This document shows, piece by piece, positions 28,183 through 37,152 of a stretch of DNA of 64,000 bases. The stretch is from Methanococcoides sp. AM1 (GTDB lineage: Archaea > Halobacteriota > Methanosarcinia > Methanosarcinales > Methanosarcinaceae): positions 124,001 through 188,000 of the forward strand of contig NZ_CAAGSW010000005.1 of the NCBI RefSeq assembly GCF_900774055.1, in the 5' to 3' direction. Numbering within the stretch: position 1 is the stretch's first letter; every line of letters begins with the position of its first letter. Under the pieces are notes generated by a model. That model saw only the letters and a list, made by a program, of their open reading frames with translations. It ran no database searches and was not told the DNA's origin. The position numbers were made by a program, and so were the translations under genes.

Positions 28183-28296
28183 CTCGCATACCTTGTGAAT
28201 ATCGGCGCAGCGAAGAATCACACTGATGCAATCGAAAAAGCAGTTGAGAATATGGCAACTGAAGAACACACTAAAGAGAAACTGAAACAAAGCTGA
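28183..28296 (+). pseudogene. Open remnant in frame after the membrane protein stop
   Basis: Directly after the TAA at 28180-28182 the same frame stays open for 37 codons (LAYLVNIGAAKNHTDAIEKA onward) to a TGA. It has no start codon or ribosome site of its own near its beginning. The composition is protein-like (amphipathic, Ala, Glu and Lys rich). It may be the C-terminal end of another gene cut by the insertion or rearrangement that built the island, or a lost extension of the preceding gene. No identity can be given. Confidence 0.4.
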
Positions 28297-28344
28297 AACG
28301 GGTTCGGGAAATAATTGAATTTTGATAGAAAATGAGGTGATTTT

Positions 28345-29232
28345 ATGGTTATTTTGTCCGATATTACAAATGAAGATGAGAACAAAAATTGTTTTGTTAT
28401 ATGTCCCATAGGCAACGAAGATAGCGATACTCGAAAAAGGTCTGATATAACGTTCGAGCACATTATTAAGCCAGTTGTTGAAAAACATGGATACACTCCG
28501 ATCCGTGCCGATCACATAAGCGAATCAGGAATGATAAGTACTCAGATAATTGATCACATTATTAATTCAGCGCTTGTTATTGCGGATTTAACCGACAGTA
28601 ATCCAAATGTATACTATGAGCTAGCTCTACGTCACTCTGTACAAAAACCCTATATACAGATGATAAATTTAAATCAAACAATTCCTTTTGATATCAGTGG
28701 CATGAGAACGATCTTTTTTGATCTCAGAATGGATCACGGTAACGATGCAAAAGATGAGCTTTATAAACAAATAGAATCAATACAATCGGGTAAATTTAAT
28801 GCTGCAAACCCCATTACACTTGCACATAACTTTTCTGCCGTTCAAAGGATTTTGAGTGAAAAGGTGGATACTGAAAGTGACAATGTAACAACCATTCTTC
28901 TTGAATCGGTTTCAGAATTAATGACGATGATGGATGGCATGAAGGCAGATATTTCTAATCTGAAACGATCATCAGATTTTCCAAAGTCTCTTAAAGGCCC
29001 CGGCCCAGAAAGAGCCAGTTTGGAATTGGAGGAACATATTGATTATTTAATGGAAAAGTATCAGAAATATCGTGAATTGCTTGATGAAATGGAACAGAAT
29101 GGGGCCAGTGGAGAAGAGTTATCACAGATTGCTAAGAAAACTCAACATTTGAAGACTCAGCTTGAGTTTTTAGAGGATAAAAGACGCTCTGTAGCGAGAA
29201 ATGTATACCAATTTAGATTAACAGATATATGA
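28345..29232 (+). CDS. Nucleoside deoxyribosyltransferase-like (DrHyd-like) protein with coiled coil
   Basis: 295 residues. The N-terminal half has the Rossmann-like pattern of nucleoside 2-deoxyribosyltransferase relatives: CFVICPIG (16-23), SGMISTQIIDHI (61-72), ALVIADLTDSNPNVYYELAL (76-95) and RH, then DISGMRTIFFDL. In this superfamily the Asp of ADLT and the Glu of YYEL are key active-site residues. Related domains have been proposed as nucleotide- or NAD-hydrolysing effectors in conflict systems (family knowledge; the substrate here is unknown). The C-terminal part (about 225-285) is a charged coiled coil. GAGGTGATTTT before the ATG is a strong ribosome site. It lies 160 bases after the large membrane protein gene. 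Confidence 0.72.
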   Translation: MVILSDITNEDENKNCFVICPIGNEDSDTRKRSDITFEHIIKPVVEKHGYTPIRADHISESGMISTQIIDHIINSALVIADLTDSNPNVYYELALRHSVQKPYIQMINLNQTIPFDISGMRTIFFDLRMDHGNDAKDELYKQIESIQSGKFNAANPITLAHNFSAVQRILSEKVDTESDNVTTILLESVSELMTMMDGMKADISNLKRSSDFPKSLKGPGPERASLELEEHIDYLMEKYQKYRELLDEMEQNGASGEELSQIAKKTQHLKTQLEFLEDKRRSVARNVYQFRLTDI

Positions 29233-29293
29233 TTCATAACCCCTGATTTCCAACTTTCCTTTTCATGAGCGGTGGGTCGGGAGTTTGATTTTT

Positions 29294-29785
29294 TCAGTTA
29301 TTTAAATGTTTTAAATCCTTTTTTAGTTCTGTAACATCTGATGCCACCATTTTCTTCAAATCGTTAATACATTCCTCCAAATAGTCGCCTTTAGCGGTTT
29401 CCCATGGATTTTCTTTTCTCACTATTTCTAGAAAATCATTAAGGGTACTTTCTAAGTGGGCACTAGCGAGGTGTTGGTACTTGACTAGATCATCAGCACT
29501 ATGCCATTTCGTACTAGCATTATAAAGGCCATCGTATTCACCAGAGATATAGGCATCGGGGTGGGTGAAGAAATGCAAGTCGGATGAATTTAAAACATCA
29601 TTTAATGGGTTGTAAAACTTCTCAAGTCGCTTTTCGATATATGACGCCTTTTGTTGCTTCTTTGATTGTTCAACGGTTTTATGAGTTAACCACGCATACA
29701 CTCCTGTGATAATTACAAGCACTACTGTGGCGATTGCGGTTATTAACCCAGAGTTAGCATTTAATATTGATATCAAATTTGACAT
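29294..29785 (-). CDS. Small membrane protein with the R-LE-FY-PL module
   Basis: 163 residues from the ATG at 29785; an upstream in-frame ATG at 29872 would add 29 residues that look non-coding. One helix (about 12-33, GLITAIATVVLVIITGVYAW) is followed by a basic juxtamembrane stretch and EKRLEKFYNPLNDVL (51-65). The rest is a soluble, acidic, helical domain with His residues. The helix-plus-motif arrangement is the same as in the 441-residue protein at 26857, although the rest differs. It converges with the DrHyd-like gene, 61 bases apart. Function is unknown; AT-rich like the rest of the island. Confidence 0.7.
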   Translation of the reverse strand: MSNLISILNANSGLITAIATVVLVIITGVYAWLTHKTVEQSKKQQKASYIEKRLEKFYNPLNDVLNSSDLHFFTHPDAYISGEYDGLYNASTKWHSADDLVKYQHLASAHLESTLNDFLEIVRKENPWETAKGDYLEECINDLKKMVASDVTELKKDLKHLNN

Positions 29786-29819
29786 GTTGTCTCGTTTCCT
29801 GTCCGCCTTAAATAAGATA

Positions 29820-30071
29820 TTATCGTCTGCTGAAACCTCTACCGAAAGCAGGCAGGTTCCCGATAATCTCAATTACTGCCCACCAAAAAACTGCGACAAT
29901 TAATGGAATGATTATACAGAGAATCAAGAATACAGAGGTTTGATGACTTTCTGGAATAAGTTGCAGGACCCATGTGATGAATTTTAGACCATAAATGAAC
30001 ATTGTCAATATTGAAAGTATTATTTCAACTTTGTAATATTCAATAAGGCCATCGATTATTCCATATCTCAT
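29820..30071 (-). CDS. Small two-helix membrane protein
   Basis: About 83 residues from the ATG at 30071 (in-frame GTG and TTG codons extend it to 30089). Two hydrophobic helices are visible, KVEIILSILTMFIYGLKFI and VFLILCIIIPLIVAVFWWAV, and the C-terminus is basic (GRGFSRR). It lies 34 bases upstream of the next minus-strand gene and may form an operon with it. No family is recognised. Confidence 0.5.
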   Translation of the reverse strand: MRYGIIDGLIEYYKVEIILSILTMFIYGLKFITWVLQLIPESHQTSVFLILCIIIPLIVAVFWWAVIEIIGNLPAFGRGFSRR

Positions 30072-30189
30072 CCCTATCACCACAAGCAAAATTACGATGT
30101 TTATGAAGTTGCAGCTAATGTATTATAACGTTTTGTGATTATGTACAATTCAACTTTCCTTTTTATAACTCGATGTGACAGCTTATGCT

Positions 30190-30432
30190 ATGTCACAAAT
30201 TCAGTCTACTCTTCTTTCTGAAAAGTCGGTCATCGAAGGCAATTCTGTTACAATCCCCATCGTCAAAGTAGATACAAAGACCTATAGTGCAGATGGGAAC
30301 GAGTTCACACTCACGAAAAGCGCACTGGAATCCGCTGCAGAATCATGGAAAGGCAAAATCACAACACTCAATCATCAGATCAAAGAGAAAGATATCGCTC
30401 TGAGGCGGGGGCAGAAGCGAAGCGGGGTGTAA
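30190..30432 (+). pseudogene. Gene fragment, possibly from a provirus structural gene
   Basis: The frame reads MSQIQSTLLSEKSVIEGNSV, then IPIVKVDTKTYSADGNEFTL and a helix ending in ITTLNHQIKEK, after which it turns into a short basic tail RRGQKRSGV and stops. The first 65 residues look like the N-terminus of a larger protein with a beta-strand core, of the kind seen at the start of viral prohead protease or capsid-associated proteins (inference, weak). The tail looks like a junction. Another frame over 30400-30548 reads KRFLERYFVRTHNRLAKNFF, which could be a transposase end but is too short to call. I regard the region 30190-30548 as debris at the island edge. Confidence 0.4.
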
Positions 30433-30541
30433 AACGTTTTTTGGAGAGGTACTTTGTCAGAACTCACAACAGATTGGCAAAGAATTTCTTCGCTACCACT
30501 CACATTATAAATAGGTTTAAAAACATAGCCTATAGAGGAGC

Positions 30542-30581
30542 GGGTTAGAAGTATTCATTTTGAAGTATCAAAGTGGAAACT
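30542..30581 (+). repeat. Right copy of the 40-bp direct repeat flanking the island
   Basis: Matches 26541-26580 at 35 of 40 positions in direct orientation, both ending GAAGTA(C/T)CAAAGTGGAAACT. It lies 120 bases before hcp, in a gap that also contains the hcp ribosome site AAGGTGATAAA. Confidence 0.75.
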
Positions 30582-30699
30582 ACCTCTATAAGTAGCAGTA
30601 TCCCGGATATACCAGTGTTAACTAGAGATGCTAACTACAATTTCAGACAGATAGATACCTGCATAAATACACATCATACCTAAAGATCAAGGTGATAAA

Positions 30700-32319
30700 A
30701 TGTTCTGTTACCAGTGTGAAGAAACAATGAACGGGGAAGGCTGCACAAAGAACGGCATGTGTGGTAAAAAAGGTGAGGTCTCTGACCTTCAGGACGATCT
30801 CATCTATGTGCTTAAGAGCATTTCATTTTACAACCAGAAAGCAAGAAATGCAAAAATTTCAGAAGAAAGCACTGATGATTTTATGCTCGATGCACTGTTC
30901 TCCACCATAACGAATACCGATTTCAGAGCGAGCGGAATTCAGGAACGCATTGACAGAGGCTTCGAGCTTCAGAATGAGATCAGGCAGAAACTTCTGGACA
31001 ACAATGCACTTGATGAGAGCGATCTTCCCGAGATCGCAACCTTAAGCCCGGAAAACCTCAAAGACAGGGATACCGGCATACTTGCAACAGAGAACGAAGA
31101 TATCCGATCATTAAGAGAACTGCTGATCTTTGGTATCAAAGGAATTGCAGCATATGCACATCATGCCATGATGCTTGGACAGACCAATAAAAAAGTCAAT
31201 TCATTCATAGAAGAGGGGCTTGTGGCAACTACGGATGACAGCCTGACCGATAAGAACCTCGTCTCACTTGTCCTGAAATGCGGGGAAAAAGGCTTTGATG
31301 CAATGGCAGCACTTGATACGGCAAATACCACTGCATTTGGAAATCCGGAACCTACAGAGGTTAATATTGGAACAAGGGACAAGCCGGGAATACTCATCAG
31401 CGGACATGACCTGAATGACCTGAAACAACTATTGGATCAGACTGAAGGGACAGGCGTCGATGTCTATACTCACGGTGAGATGCTTCCTGCAAACTCATAT
31501 CCTGAATTTAAGAAATACGAACACCTTGTCGGAAACTACGGTGGATCCTGGTGGCACCAGAAACAGGAATTCGAAAGCTTCAACGGACCTATACTGATGA
31601 CAAGCAACTGTATAGTCCCTCCAAAGAAAACCTACACTGACAGAATATACACTACCGGTTCTGTTGGATTTGATGGCGTCACACACCTCGTAGCTAAAGA
31701 TGGTAAGAAAGATTTCTCGGCTATCATCGAGCAGGCAAAGACCTGTGAACCTCCGGTACAACTTGAAGAAGGTACCATCATGGGCGGCTTTGCTTACAAC
31801 TCTGTACTATCCAATGCAGACAAGATCGTTGATGCCGTCAAAGCAGGCAAGATAAAGAAGTTCATTGTCATGGCAGGATGTGACGGTCGCCACAAGGACA
31901 GGCAGTACTACACGGATTTTGCAGAAGCACTGCCAAAGGATACTGTCATACTTACCGCAGGCTGTGCAAAATATCGTTACAATAAACTTAACCTTGGAGA
32001 CATTGATGGAATTCCAAGAGTACTGGATGCAGGACAGTGTAATGATTCATTTTCACTTGTCATCATTGCACAAGGACTTATGGCCAGACTTGGATTTATA
32101 GATGTTAACGAAGCACCGATATCGTACAATATCGCATGGTACGAACAAAAAGCAGTCCTTGTGTTGCTTGCCCTCCTGAGGATGGGAATACAGGATATTA
32201 CCCTTGGCCCGAAACTTCCGGCATTTGTCTCACCGAATGTACTCAAAGTACTGGTTGAGGAGTTCAACATAACACCTAACACCACAGTAGAAGAGGACAT
32301 GGAGAGACTGTTAAAATAA
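30700..32319 (+). CDS. hcp: Hybrid-cluster protein (hydroxylamine reductase / NO-stress protein)
   Basis: Iron-sulfur protein that reduces hydroxylamine or nitric oxide and acts in nitrosative stress. 539 residues. The N-terminal cluster motif is Cys3, Cys6, Cys15 and Cys21 (C-x2-C-x8-C-x5-C), the strict-anaerobe type. The C-terminal hybrid-cluster region contains [36 protein letters not shown] and [10 protein letters not shown], supplying further Cys. AAGGTGATAAA precedes the ATG. A small cupin gene follows 27 bases downstream and is probably co-transcribed. Confidence 0.95.
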   Translation: MFCYQCEETMNGEGCTKNGMCGKKGEVSDLQDDLIYVLKSISFYNQKARNAKISEESTDDFMLDALFSTITNTDFRASGIQERIDRGFELQNEIRQKLLDNNALDESDLPEIATLSPENLKDRDTGILATENEDIRSLRELLIFGIKGIAAYAHHAMMLGQTNKKVNSFIEEGLVATTDDSLTDKNLVSLVLKCGEKGFDAMAALDTANTTAFGNPEPTEVNIGTRDKPGILISGHDLNDLKQLLDQTEGTGVDVYTHGEMLPANSYPEFKKYEHLVGNYGGSWWHQKQEFESFNGPILMTSNCIVPPKKTYTDRIYTTGSVGFDGVTHLVAKDGKKDFSAIIEQAKTCEPPVQLEEGTIMGGFAYNSVLSNADKIVDAVKAGKIKKFIVMAGCDGRHKDRQYYTDFAEALPKDTVILTAGCAKYRYNKLNLGDIDGIPRVLDAGQCNDSFSLVIIAQGLMARLGFIDVNEAPISYNIAWYEQKAVLVLLALLRMGIQDITLGPKLPAFVSPNVLKVLVEEFNITPNTTVEEDMERLLK

Positions 32320-32346
32320 ACATTCATCAATGGAGACGAGAAAACC

Positions 32347-32661
32347 ATGAAGATCATAGAATTAGATAAAGCACCTGAGAAAGAGAACCCTCACAATGTA
32401 CTTGCAAAAGGACTTTTCGACACAGAGCAAGTACAGGTCGTACACCTTGAACTTAAACCCGGAGAGTCACTTAAGTTACACAAGACACCAATGAACGTGT
32501 TCTTCTACGTTCTCGAAGGAACCGGCATTGTTGTGATCGGAGATGAGGAAGAGACTGTTTCAAAGGACATGCTCATCGAAAGCCCTAAAGCCATTCCCCA
32601 CTTGCTGAGAAATGAAAGTGACAGCCTTTTCCGTTTCCTCGTTGTGAAACTGAAAGAGTGA
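32347..32661 (+). CDS. Small cupin-domain protein
   Basis: Single-domain cupin of 104 residues. The pattern is HLELKPGESLKLHKTPMNVF followed by YVLEGTGIVVIGDEE and SPKAIPHLLRN, which gives His in motif 1 and His in motif 2, so a metal site is possible but reduced compared with classic cupins. The position directly after hcp suggests a role beside it in stress response or metal handling (inference). Confidence 0.85.
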   Translation: MKIIELDKAPEKENPHNVLAKGLFDTEQVQVVHLELKPGESLKLHKTPMNVFFYVLEGTGIVVIGDEEETVSKDMLIESPKAIPHLLRNESDSLFRFLVVKLKE

Positions 32662-32675
32662 AGAAATCATCTGGT

Positions 32676-32718
32676 AGAGGTCAGTCTTGAATTTAAGAAG
32701 ACCTCTGGATCTTTTTTT
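32676..32718 (+). terminator. Hairpin terminator after hcp-cupin
   Basis: AGAGGTC (32676-32682) and GACCTCT (32700-32706) form a 7-bp stem with an inner TCTT/AAGA pair, followed by seven T (32712-32718). Confidence 0.65.
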
Positions 32719-32759
32719 GTTGAATCTATGATCGGATTCGTTTTTATAATTTTTTAATA

Positions 32760-33164
32760 TCAGACCGTTATCTCTCCTATGCTCATATTGCCATTATAGA
32801 TATGTATGCCAGGATCGTTCCATAGATGATAATTTATTGTCATATTTTTGGTGGTATTGTTATCCAACGTAGCATAGACCGTGTATTTGTCCTCCGCCCA
32901 AGCAAAAAACGACCTGGGCACCATCCATAGCGGTTTTTTATGTGACCAGTGCTCACCCGGACCTAAGGTCCTGGAATCATTAAAGATCGATTTGTTATCA
33001 GGTCCGACGATATCAACACCTACTGTATGTGAAATCGGATCGGAATTGTATACTGTAAATAGAGGAGTAGGAGAACCTGCGATAAAAAAAGTGAACCAGA
33101 AAGGGAACAGTAAGATCAACAATGCAACCAGAATACCTATGACCAGTGTTTTGCGGGAAACCAT
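32760..33164 (-). CDS. Small membrane-anchored extracytoplasmic protein
   Basis: 134 residues with an N-terminal helix (about 7-29, LVIGILVALLILLFPFWFTF) and an external beta-rich domain with possible glycosylation sites (NKS, NDS, NTT, NMT, NMS). No family is recognised. The domain begins PLFTVYNSDPISHTVGV, reminiscent of small Ig-like domains. Convergent with the hcp-cupin unit. Confidence 0.65.
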   Translation of the reverse strand: MVSRKTLVIGILVALLILLFPFWFTFFIAGSPTPLFTVYNSDPISHTVGVDIVGPDNKSIFNDSRTLGPGEHWSHKKPLWMVPRSFFAWAEDKYTVYATLDNNTTKNMTINYHLWNDPGIHIYNGNMSIGEITV

Positions 33165-33377
33165 TTTGTGTCCAGTCCGGAACTAATTGGAAAGCTATTG
33201 GACATCATTTAATAAAAATGTACTGCAAATCATTCTTTTTTTGTAATGAAACATGAATGTCAGCTAAAAACGACAAAATATCTGCATTAACAAAGCAACC
33301 ATGTCGGAAACTATTTATTTAATACAAAGAAAACTAGCTCCCTTAACATATCTAAATAAACAGATCAACGTTATTTT

Positions 33378-33409
33378 TTAATAATATAATAAAATAAATT
33401 TATTATTAA
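33378..33409. promoter_or_regulatory. AT-rich inverted repeat upstream of purD
   Basis: TTAATAATA (33378-33386) is mirrored by TATTATTAA (33401-33409), a perfect 9-bp inverted repeat with a 14-base AT spacer, ending 36 bases before the purD start. It overlaps where TATA and transcription start would be expected. It could be an operator or only AT-rich promoter sequence. Confidence 0.4.
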
Positions 33410-33445
33410 CATCAATACATTTTTTGATCAAATGAGGTTATACAG

Positions 33446-34747
33446 ATGAATGTTCTAATCGTTGGTGGCGGCGGCAGAGAAAATGCTATTGCAGATGCTG
33501 TTGCAAGAAGTGAACGCAAACCCACTATTTTCTCAGTTATGGCAAAGAAGAATCCGGGAATTGCCGGCTTGTGTGAAGATGTCCTTCTGGTTAAAGAGAC
33601 AGAAGTTGAAAAGGTAGTCGAGTACGCAATATCAAAGAACATAGAAGTCGCTTTTATCGGACCGGAAGCACCTCTTGCAGCCGGTCTTGCCGATGCCCTT
33701 GAGGATGCAGGGATCGGAGCGGTCGGTCCAAGGAAAGATGTCGCACGCATCGAGTTCGACAAGGCATGGGCACGCAATTTCATGAAGGACAACAACATCG
33801 ATGGCTGTCCTGCATTCAAGGTGTTCTCCAGTGAAGAAGGACTTGAGGACTACATTGAGGAATTGGGCAATGTTGCCATCAAACCAGCAGGACTTACAGG
33901 CGGAAAGGGGGTCAAGGTCATGGGTGACCAGTTACCTGACACAAAGGCTGCTTTTGAATATTCAAGATCATTACTCGATGGTGACAATGTCGTTGTTGAA
34001 GAGAACCTGATCGGTGAGGAGTTCACGTTACAGGCATTTGTCGATGGAAAGAACCTTGCATTCACACCATGCGTGCAGGACCACAAGCGTGCCTTTGAGA
34101 ACGACCTCGGACCAAACACCGGTGGAATGGGATCATATTCCAGCTCCGACGAGCTTCTTCCTTTCATGAACGTCGATGACATCGAACCTGCAAGGGAGAT
34201 CATGAAGGCAACCGTGAAAGCTCTCCATGAAGCAACAGGCACACCATTCAAGGGAATCCTTTACGGGCAGTTCATCCTTACAAAGGACGGAGCAAAAGTC
34301 ATCGAGTTCAATGCAAGATTTGGTGACCCTGAAGCAATGAACGTACTTCCACTGCTTGATACCGACATGGTTGATGTCATGTCCGCAGTTGCCAATGGAA
34401 CACTTGATGAGCTGGATGTGAAGTTCGCTCACAAGGCAACCGTTTGCAAGTATGCAGTACCTGCAGGCTATCCTGACGAACCTACAAAGGACAAGGAAGT
34501 CATCGTTGGCGATATTGGCGATGCGCTATTATTCTATTCAAGCGTATATGAGAAAGACGGAAAGGTCTATACTACCGGTTCAAGGGCTGTAGCTGTTGTT
34601 GGTATCGAGAATACCATCGATGAAGCTGAGAAGATCGCCCAGAACGCACTTGAGAACATTATTGGAGACCTCCATTTCAGAAGTGATATTGGAAAGCCTG
34701 AGCTTATCCAGAGAAGAATAGACCACATGGAAGAGATCCGTGGTTAA
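33446..34747 (+). CDS. purD: Phosphoribosylamine-glycine ligase
   Basis: Second step of purine synthesis, an ATP-grasp enzyme. 433 residues. Visible are [14 protein letters not shown] (about 5-18), [12 protein letters not shown], the ATP-grasp core [17 protein letters not shown] (about 147-163), [12 protein letters not shown] and [17 protein letters not shown] (about 290-306), which carries the metal ligands. GAGGT about 8 bases before the ATG supports the start. argF follows after 22 bases, so purine and arginine genes share a transcript here. Confidence 0.96.
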   Translation: MNVLIVGGGGRENAIADAVARSERKPTIFSVMAKKNPGIAGLCEDVLLVKETEVEKVVEYAISKNIEVAFIGPEAPLAAGLADALEDAGIGAVGPRKDVARIEFDKAWARNFMKDNNIDGCPAFKVFSSEEGLEDYIEELGNVAIKPAGLTGGKGVKVMGDQLPDTKAAFEYSRSLLDGDNVVVEENLIGEEFTLQAFVDGKNLAFTPCVQDHKRAFENDLGPNTGGMGSYSSSDELLPFMNVDDIEPAREIMKATVKALHEATGTPFKGILYGQFILTKDGAKVIEFNARFGDPEAMNVLPLLDTDMVDVMSAVANGTLDELDVKFAHKATVCKYAVPAGYPDEPTKDKEVIVGDIGDALLFYSSVYEKDGKVYTTGSRAVAVVGIENTIDEAEKIAQNALENIIGDLHFRSDIGKPELIQRRIDHMEEIRG

Positions 34748-34769
34748 TTCTCAAACCTGAGTTGATAAC

Positions 34770-35675
34770 ATGAAACATTTACTATCAATGACCGACCTGA
34801 CATCCGATGAGATCATCGAGATCCTTGATATGGCAGAAGACCTCAAGGAGAAGAGGGTACGCGGAAAGGTCACAGACCTGCTTAAGAACAAAAGCCTTGC
34901 GATGATATTCGAAAAGTCATCCACAAGAACAAGGGTTTCATTCGAGGTTGCCATGAGCGATCTTGGCGGACACTCAATTTACCTTAATTCAAGGGATATA
35001 CAGATCGGACGCGGTGAAACTGTTTCAGACACTGCCCAGGTGCTTTCCCGCTATGTTGCCGGAATTACTGCAAGGGTGAACAGCCATAAGACCGTAGAGG
35101 AACTGGCTGAACATTCACAGGTGCCGGTCATTAATGCACTTTCCGACCTTGAGCACCCATGCCAGATCCTGGCAGATTTCCTTACCATCCGCGAATACAA
35201 GAACAGCCTTAAAGGATTGAAGTTCGCATGGATAGGTGACGGTAACAACGTATGTAATTCACTTATACTCGGCTGTGCTCTCGTTGGCATGGAGATCGCT
35301 GTTGCATGCCCTGAAGGATATGAACCAAATGCAGATATCGTAGCAAAGGGCAGGGAACTGGGTGGGCATATCAACGTCACGAACGATCCACAGGAAGCTG
35401 CAAGGGATGCAGATGTGTTGTATACCGATGTATGGGTATCCATGGGCGATGAGGAAGAGAGGGAAAAAAGGCTAAGCGACCTTGCAGACTATCAGATCAA
35501 TTCCAAACTGGTTGGCCTCTCAAAACACAATGTGATCGTAATGCACTGTCTTCCTGCACATAGAGGCGAGGAGATCTCAGCAGATGTCATGGAAGGACCA
35601 CATTCCGTGGTATTTGACCAGGCAGAGAACCGCCTGCACGCACAGAAGGCCCTTATCCTTAAACTGATGGCATAA
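34770..35675 (+). CDS. argF: Ornithine carbamoyltransferase
   Basis: Makes citrulline from ornithine and carbamoyl phosphate. 301 residues. The carbamoyl-phosphate loop is [14 protein letters not shown] (about 50-63), the second motif is HPCQILADF (about 129-137), and the ornithine side shows SMGDEEE and [11 protein letters not shown] (about 260-270). A T-rich run shortly past the stop (35691-35699) probably ends transcription. Confidence 0.96.
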   Translation: MKHLLSMTDLTSDEIIEILDMAEDLKEKRVRGKVTDLLKNKSLAMIFEKSSTRTRVSFEVAMSDLGGHSIYLNSRDIQIGRGETVSDTAQVLSRYVAGITARVNSHKTVEELAEHSQVPVINALSDLEHPCQILADFLTIREYKNSLKGLKFAWIGDGNNVCNSLILGCALVGMEIAVACPEGYEPNADIVAKGRELGGHINVTNDPQEAARDADVLYTDVWVSMGDEEEREKRLSDLADYQINSKLVGLSKHNVIVMHCLPAHRGEEISADVMEGPHSVVFDQAENRLHAQKALILKLMA

Positions 35676-36069
35676 TATGCCATCCACCTTCTTTTTTTCA
35701 GGCCATTCAAAAGGCTTTGTACAATTTTAAAGCCGTTGTCCATTTTGAGACCGCATTCCATTTTACGCATCGGTAGCCGATTAGAAGTGGATTATACTAT
35801 ATATTAACGACAACAATCTATAAATTAGATCAAGAGTTCCTGTTTCTTCTTCTCTTGATCGACTCCTTTGTTGACTCTTTCGAAGACCGGGGCACTCAAG
35901 ACAACCTCCAAACTTCTTTTGATAAGGCCCCATTACTTCTTTTTTGACATATAAAACTGTTACTTGTAATCTTTTTAACATATAATAATATTGTTAACAA
36001 CGATAACTGTCTAAAATGAGGGAAATAATTATTAGTAAGAAAGGCAATATATAGTGAATGGTGATAGAT
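35676..36069. other. Gap between argF and the next small gene
   Basis: Apart from the argF terminator T-run and AT-rich, TATA-like stretches (35796-35806 and near 35980), I see no gene. The region near 35980-36000 (AACATATAATAATATTG) is a plausible promoter for the small gene at 36070. Confidence 0.5.
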
Positions 36070-36264
36070 ATGTGGACATTCTCAAAATTAAGTAAAGAAA
36101 ATATGGATGCAATTAGCGCTGCAGAAGGAAAGTTGGGCGTAACCCTCATTGCTTTTTCTGATGAGGATATCAAATATGCAGCTCTCGCCGATGACGCTGT
36201 CAAAGAAGTAAAAGAGCTGGAAAAAAAATTAGGCCTTTCTCTTGTAGCTCTTGAAACAGACTAA
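36070..36264 (+). CDS. Conserved small acidic protein
   Basis: 64 residues starting MWTFSKLSKENMDAISAAEG and ending in a charged helix KEVKELEKKLGLSLVAL. An in-frame GTG at 36058 exists, but GGTGAT 5-10 bases before the ATG at 36070 sets the start. Two amphipathic helices are predicted by eye and no motif is recognised. Codon use and ribosome site make it a real gene; function unknown. Confidence 0.65.
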   Translation: MWTFSKLSKENMDAISAAEGKLGVTLIAFSDEDIKYAALADDAVKEVKELEKKLGLSLVALETD

Positions 36265-36454
36265 AAATGGATGTAACACCTTACACCCACCTTTTTTCTT
36301 ATTTTTCCAACATCAAAGGCCTATTTCTCCAGATAATAAAGAAAAGAGCAGTTGTTCATATTCTATCGCTGTTCCAGACAATCAAATTAAGCCAACAGGT
36401 CCCCATAACCACAACGCTTAATAATGAAAAACACTACTATTGGCTAACCGCGTT

Positions 36455-36542
36455 GCGAGGGTTGCCCAGCCAGGCCAAAGGCGCTAGGTTCAGAGCCTAG
36501 TCTCGTAGGAGTACAAGGGTTCGAATCCCTTCTCTCGCACCA
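36455..36542 (+). tRNA. tRNA-Leu (anticodon CAG), CCA encoded
   Basis: The acceptor stem GCGAGGG pairs with CTCTCGC (36532-36538). The anticodon arm is CTAGG-TTCAGAG-CCTAG, giving anticodon CAG, which reads CUG (Leu). The variable arm is long (around CTCGTAGGAG), as in class II tRNAs. The T arm is AAGGG-TTCGAAT-CCCTT. The discriminator A is followed by an encoded CCA (36540-36542). No intron. A run of seven T follows at 36547-36553, a likely terminator. Confidence 0.95.
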
Positions 36543-36779
36543 AATCTTTTTTTGGACATAGTGATCTTGACAAGTTTTACCCTGCATCCTGTCTTCATGA
36601 GAATGGTATTGAGCAAACTTTGTTTTAACATTGGTACTTTCAGGAAGAGAACGTCTTATAGTAGTTTTAAACAGAAGTGCTCAACATCGCAAAGGCAAGA
36701 GCAAAAATGTGGAAGTTGCCTTCTGGACAAGTAACCCCACATAGTAATAATTTTCAAAATTTCCGCAGGAGTATAGTAA

Positions 36780-36902
36780 TTACTTTTTCTCCTTTTCCTC
36801 TTTAGCAAGTTCTAGCTTCTTACCGCAAAGATCACATTTTCCTTCATCTGTAACACTTGGCTGTCTTGGTGCTTCTCCCCCACAAATTCCACATTTTACC
36901 AT
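36780..36902 (-). CDS. 40-residue zinc-ribbon protein
   Basis: A short frame starts MVKCGICGGEAPRQ, contains KCDLCGKK and ends in a Lys/Glu-rich helix. The two Cys pairs, CGIC (4-7) and CDLC (23-26), form a classic zinc-ribbon or rubredoxin-knuckle pair. A near-perfect archaeal ribosome site, GGAGGTGA, lies 5 bases before the ATG. That makes a real gene likely despite its size. It stands alone between tRNA-Leu and the cas1 remnant. Function unknown. Confidence 0.75.
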   Translation of the reverse strand: MVKCGICGGEAPRQPSVTDEGKCDLCGKKLELAKEEKEKK

Positions 36903-37152
36903 CACTTTCACCTCCTGTTCACATTTATCAGAGTATAGCTCCCCAATATTGTTCCAATTATTCCGGAAGCCTAGTTACCCTTTAAATATAAGCGATACAA
37001 TTATTAAAATCTTGTGAATCTGAGGTTTTATTTTAGTTTCTGACGATCAAACTGATCGCATGATTCTATCATGAGGAGATGAATTAAGGGAATCCATTTG
37101 AAAAGCAGATAGAACAATTTAAGTTCCATGCTTGTTGGAAATGTTGCATCCG

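Noticed and set aside
30345-30548. Full transposase gene at the island edge
   Set aside because: Only about 40 codons look suggestive and no catalytic residues or inverted repeats are present, so only debris is reported.
26541-30581. Island repeats as terminal inverted repeats of one insertion sequence
   Set aside because: The copies are in direct, not inverted, orientation, and no intact transposase lies between them.
36267-36734. Two short plus-strand frames around tRNA-Leu
   Set aside because: One runs through the tRNA gene and the other has no ribosome site or protein-like pattern.
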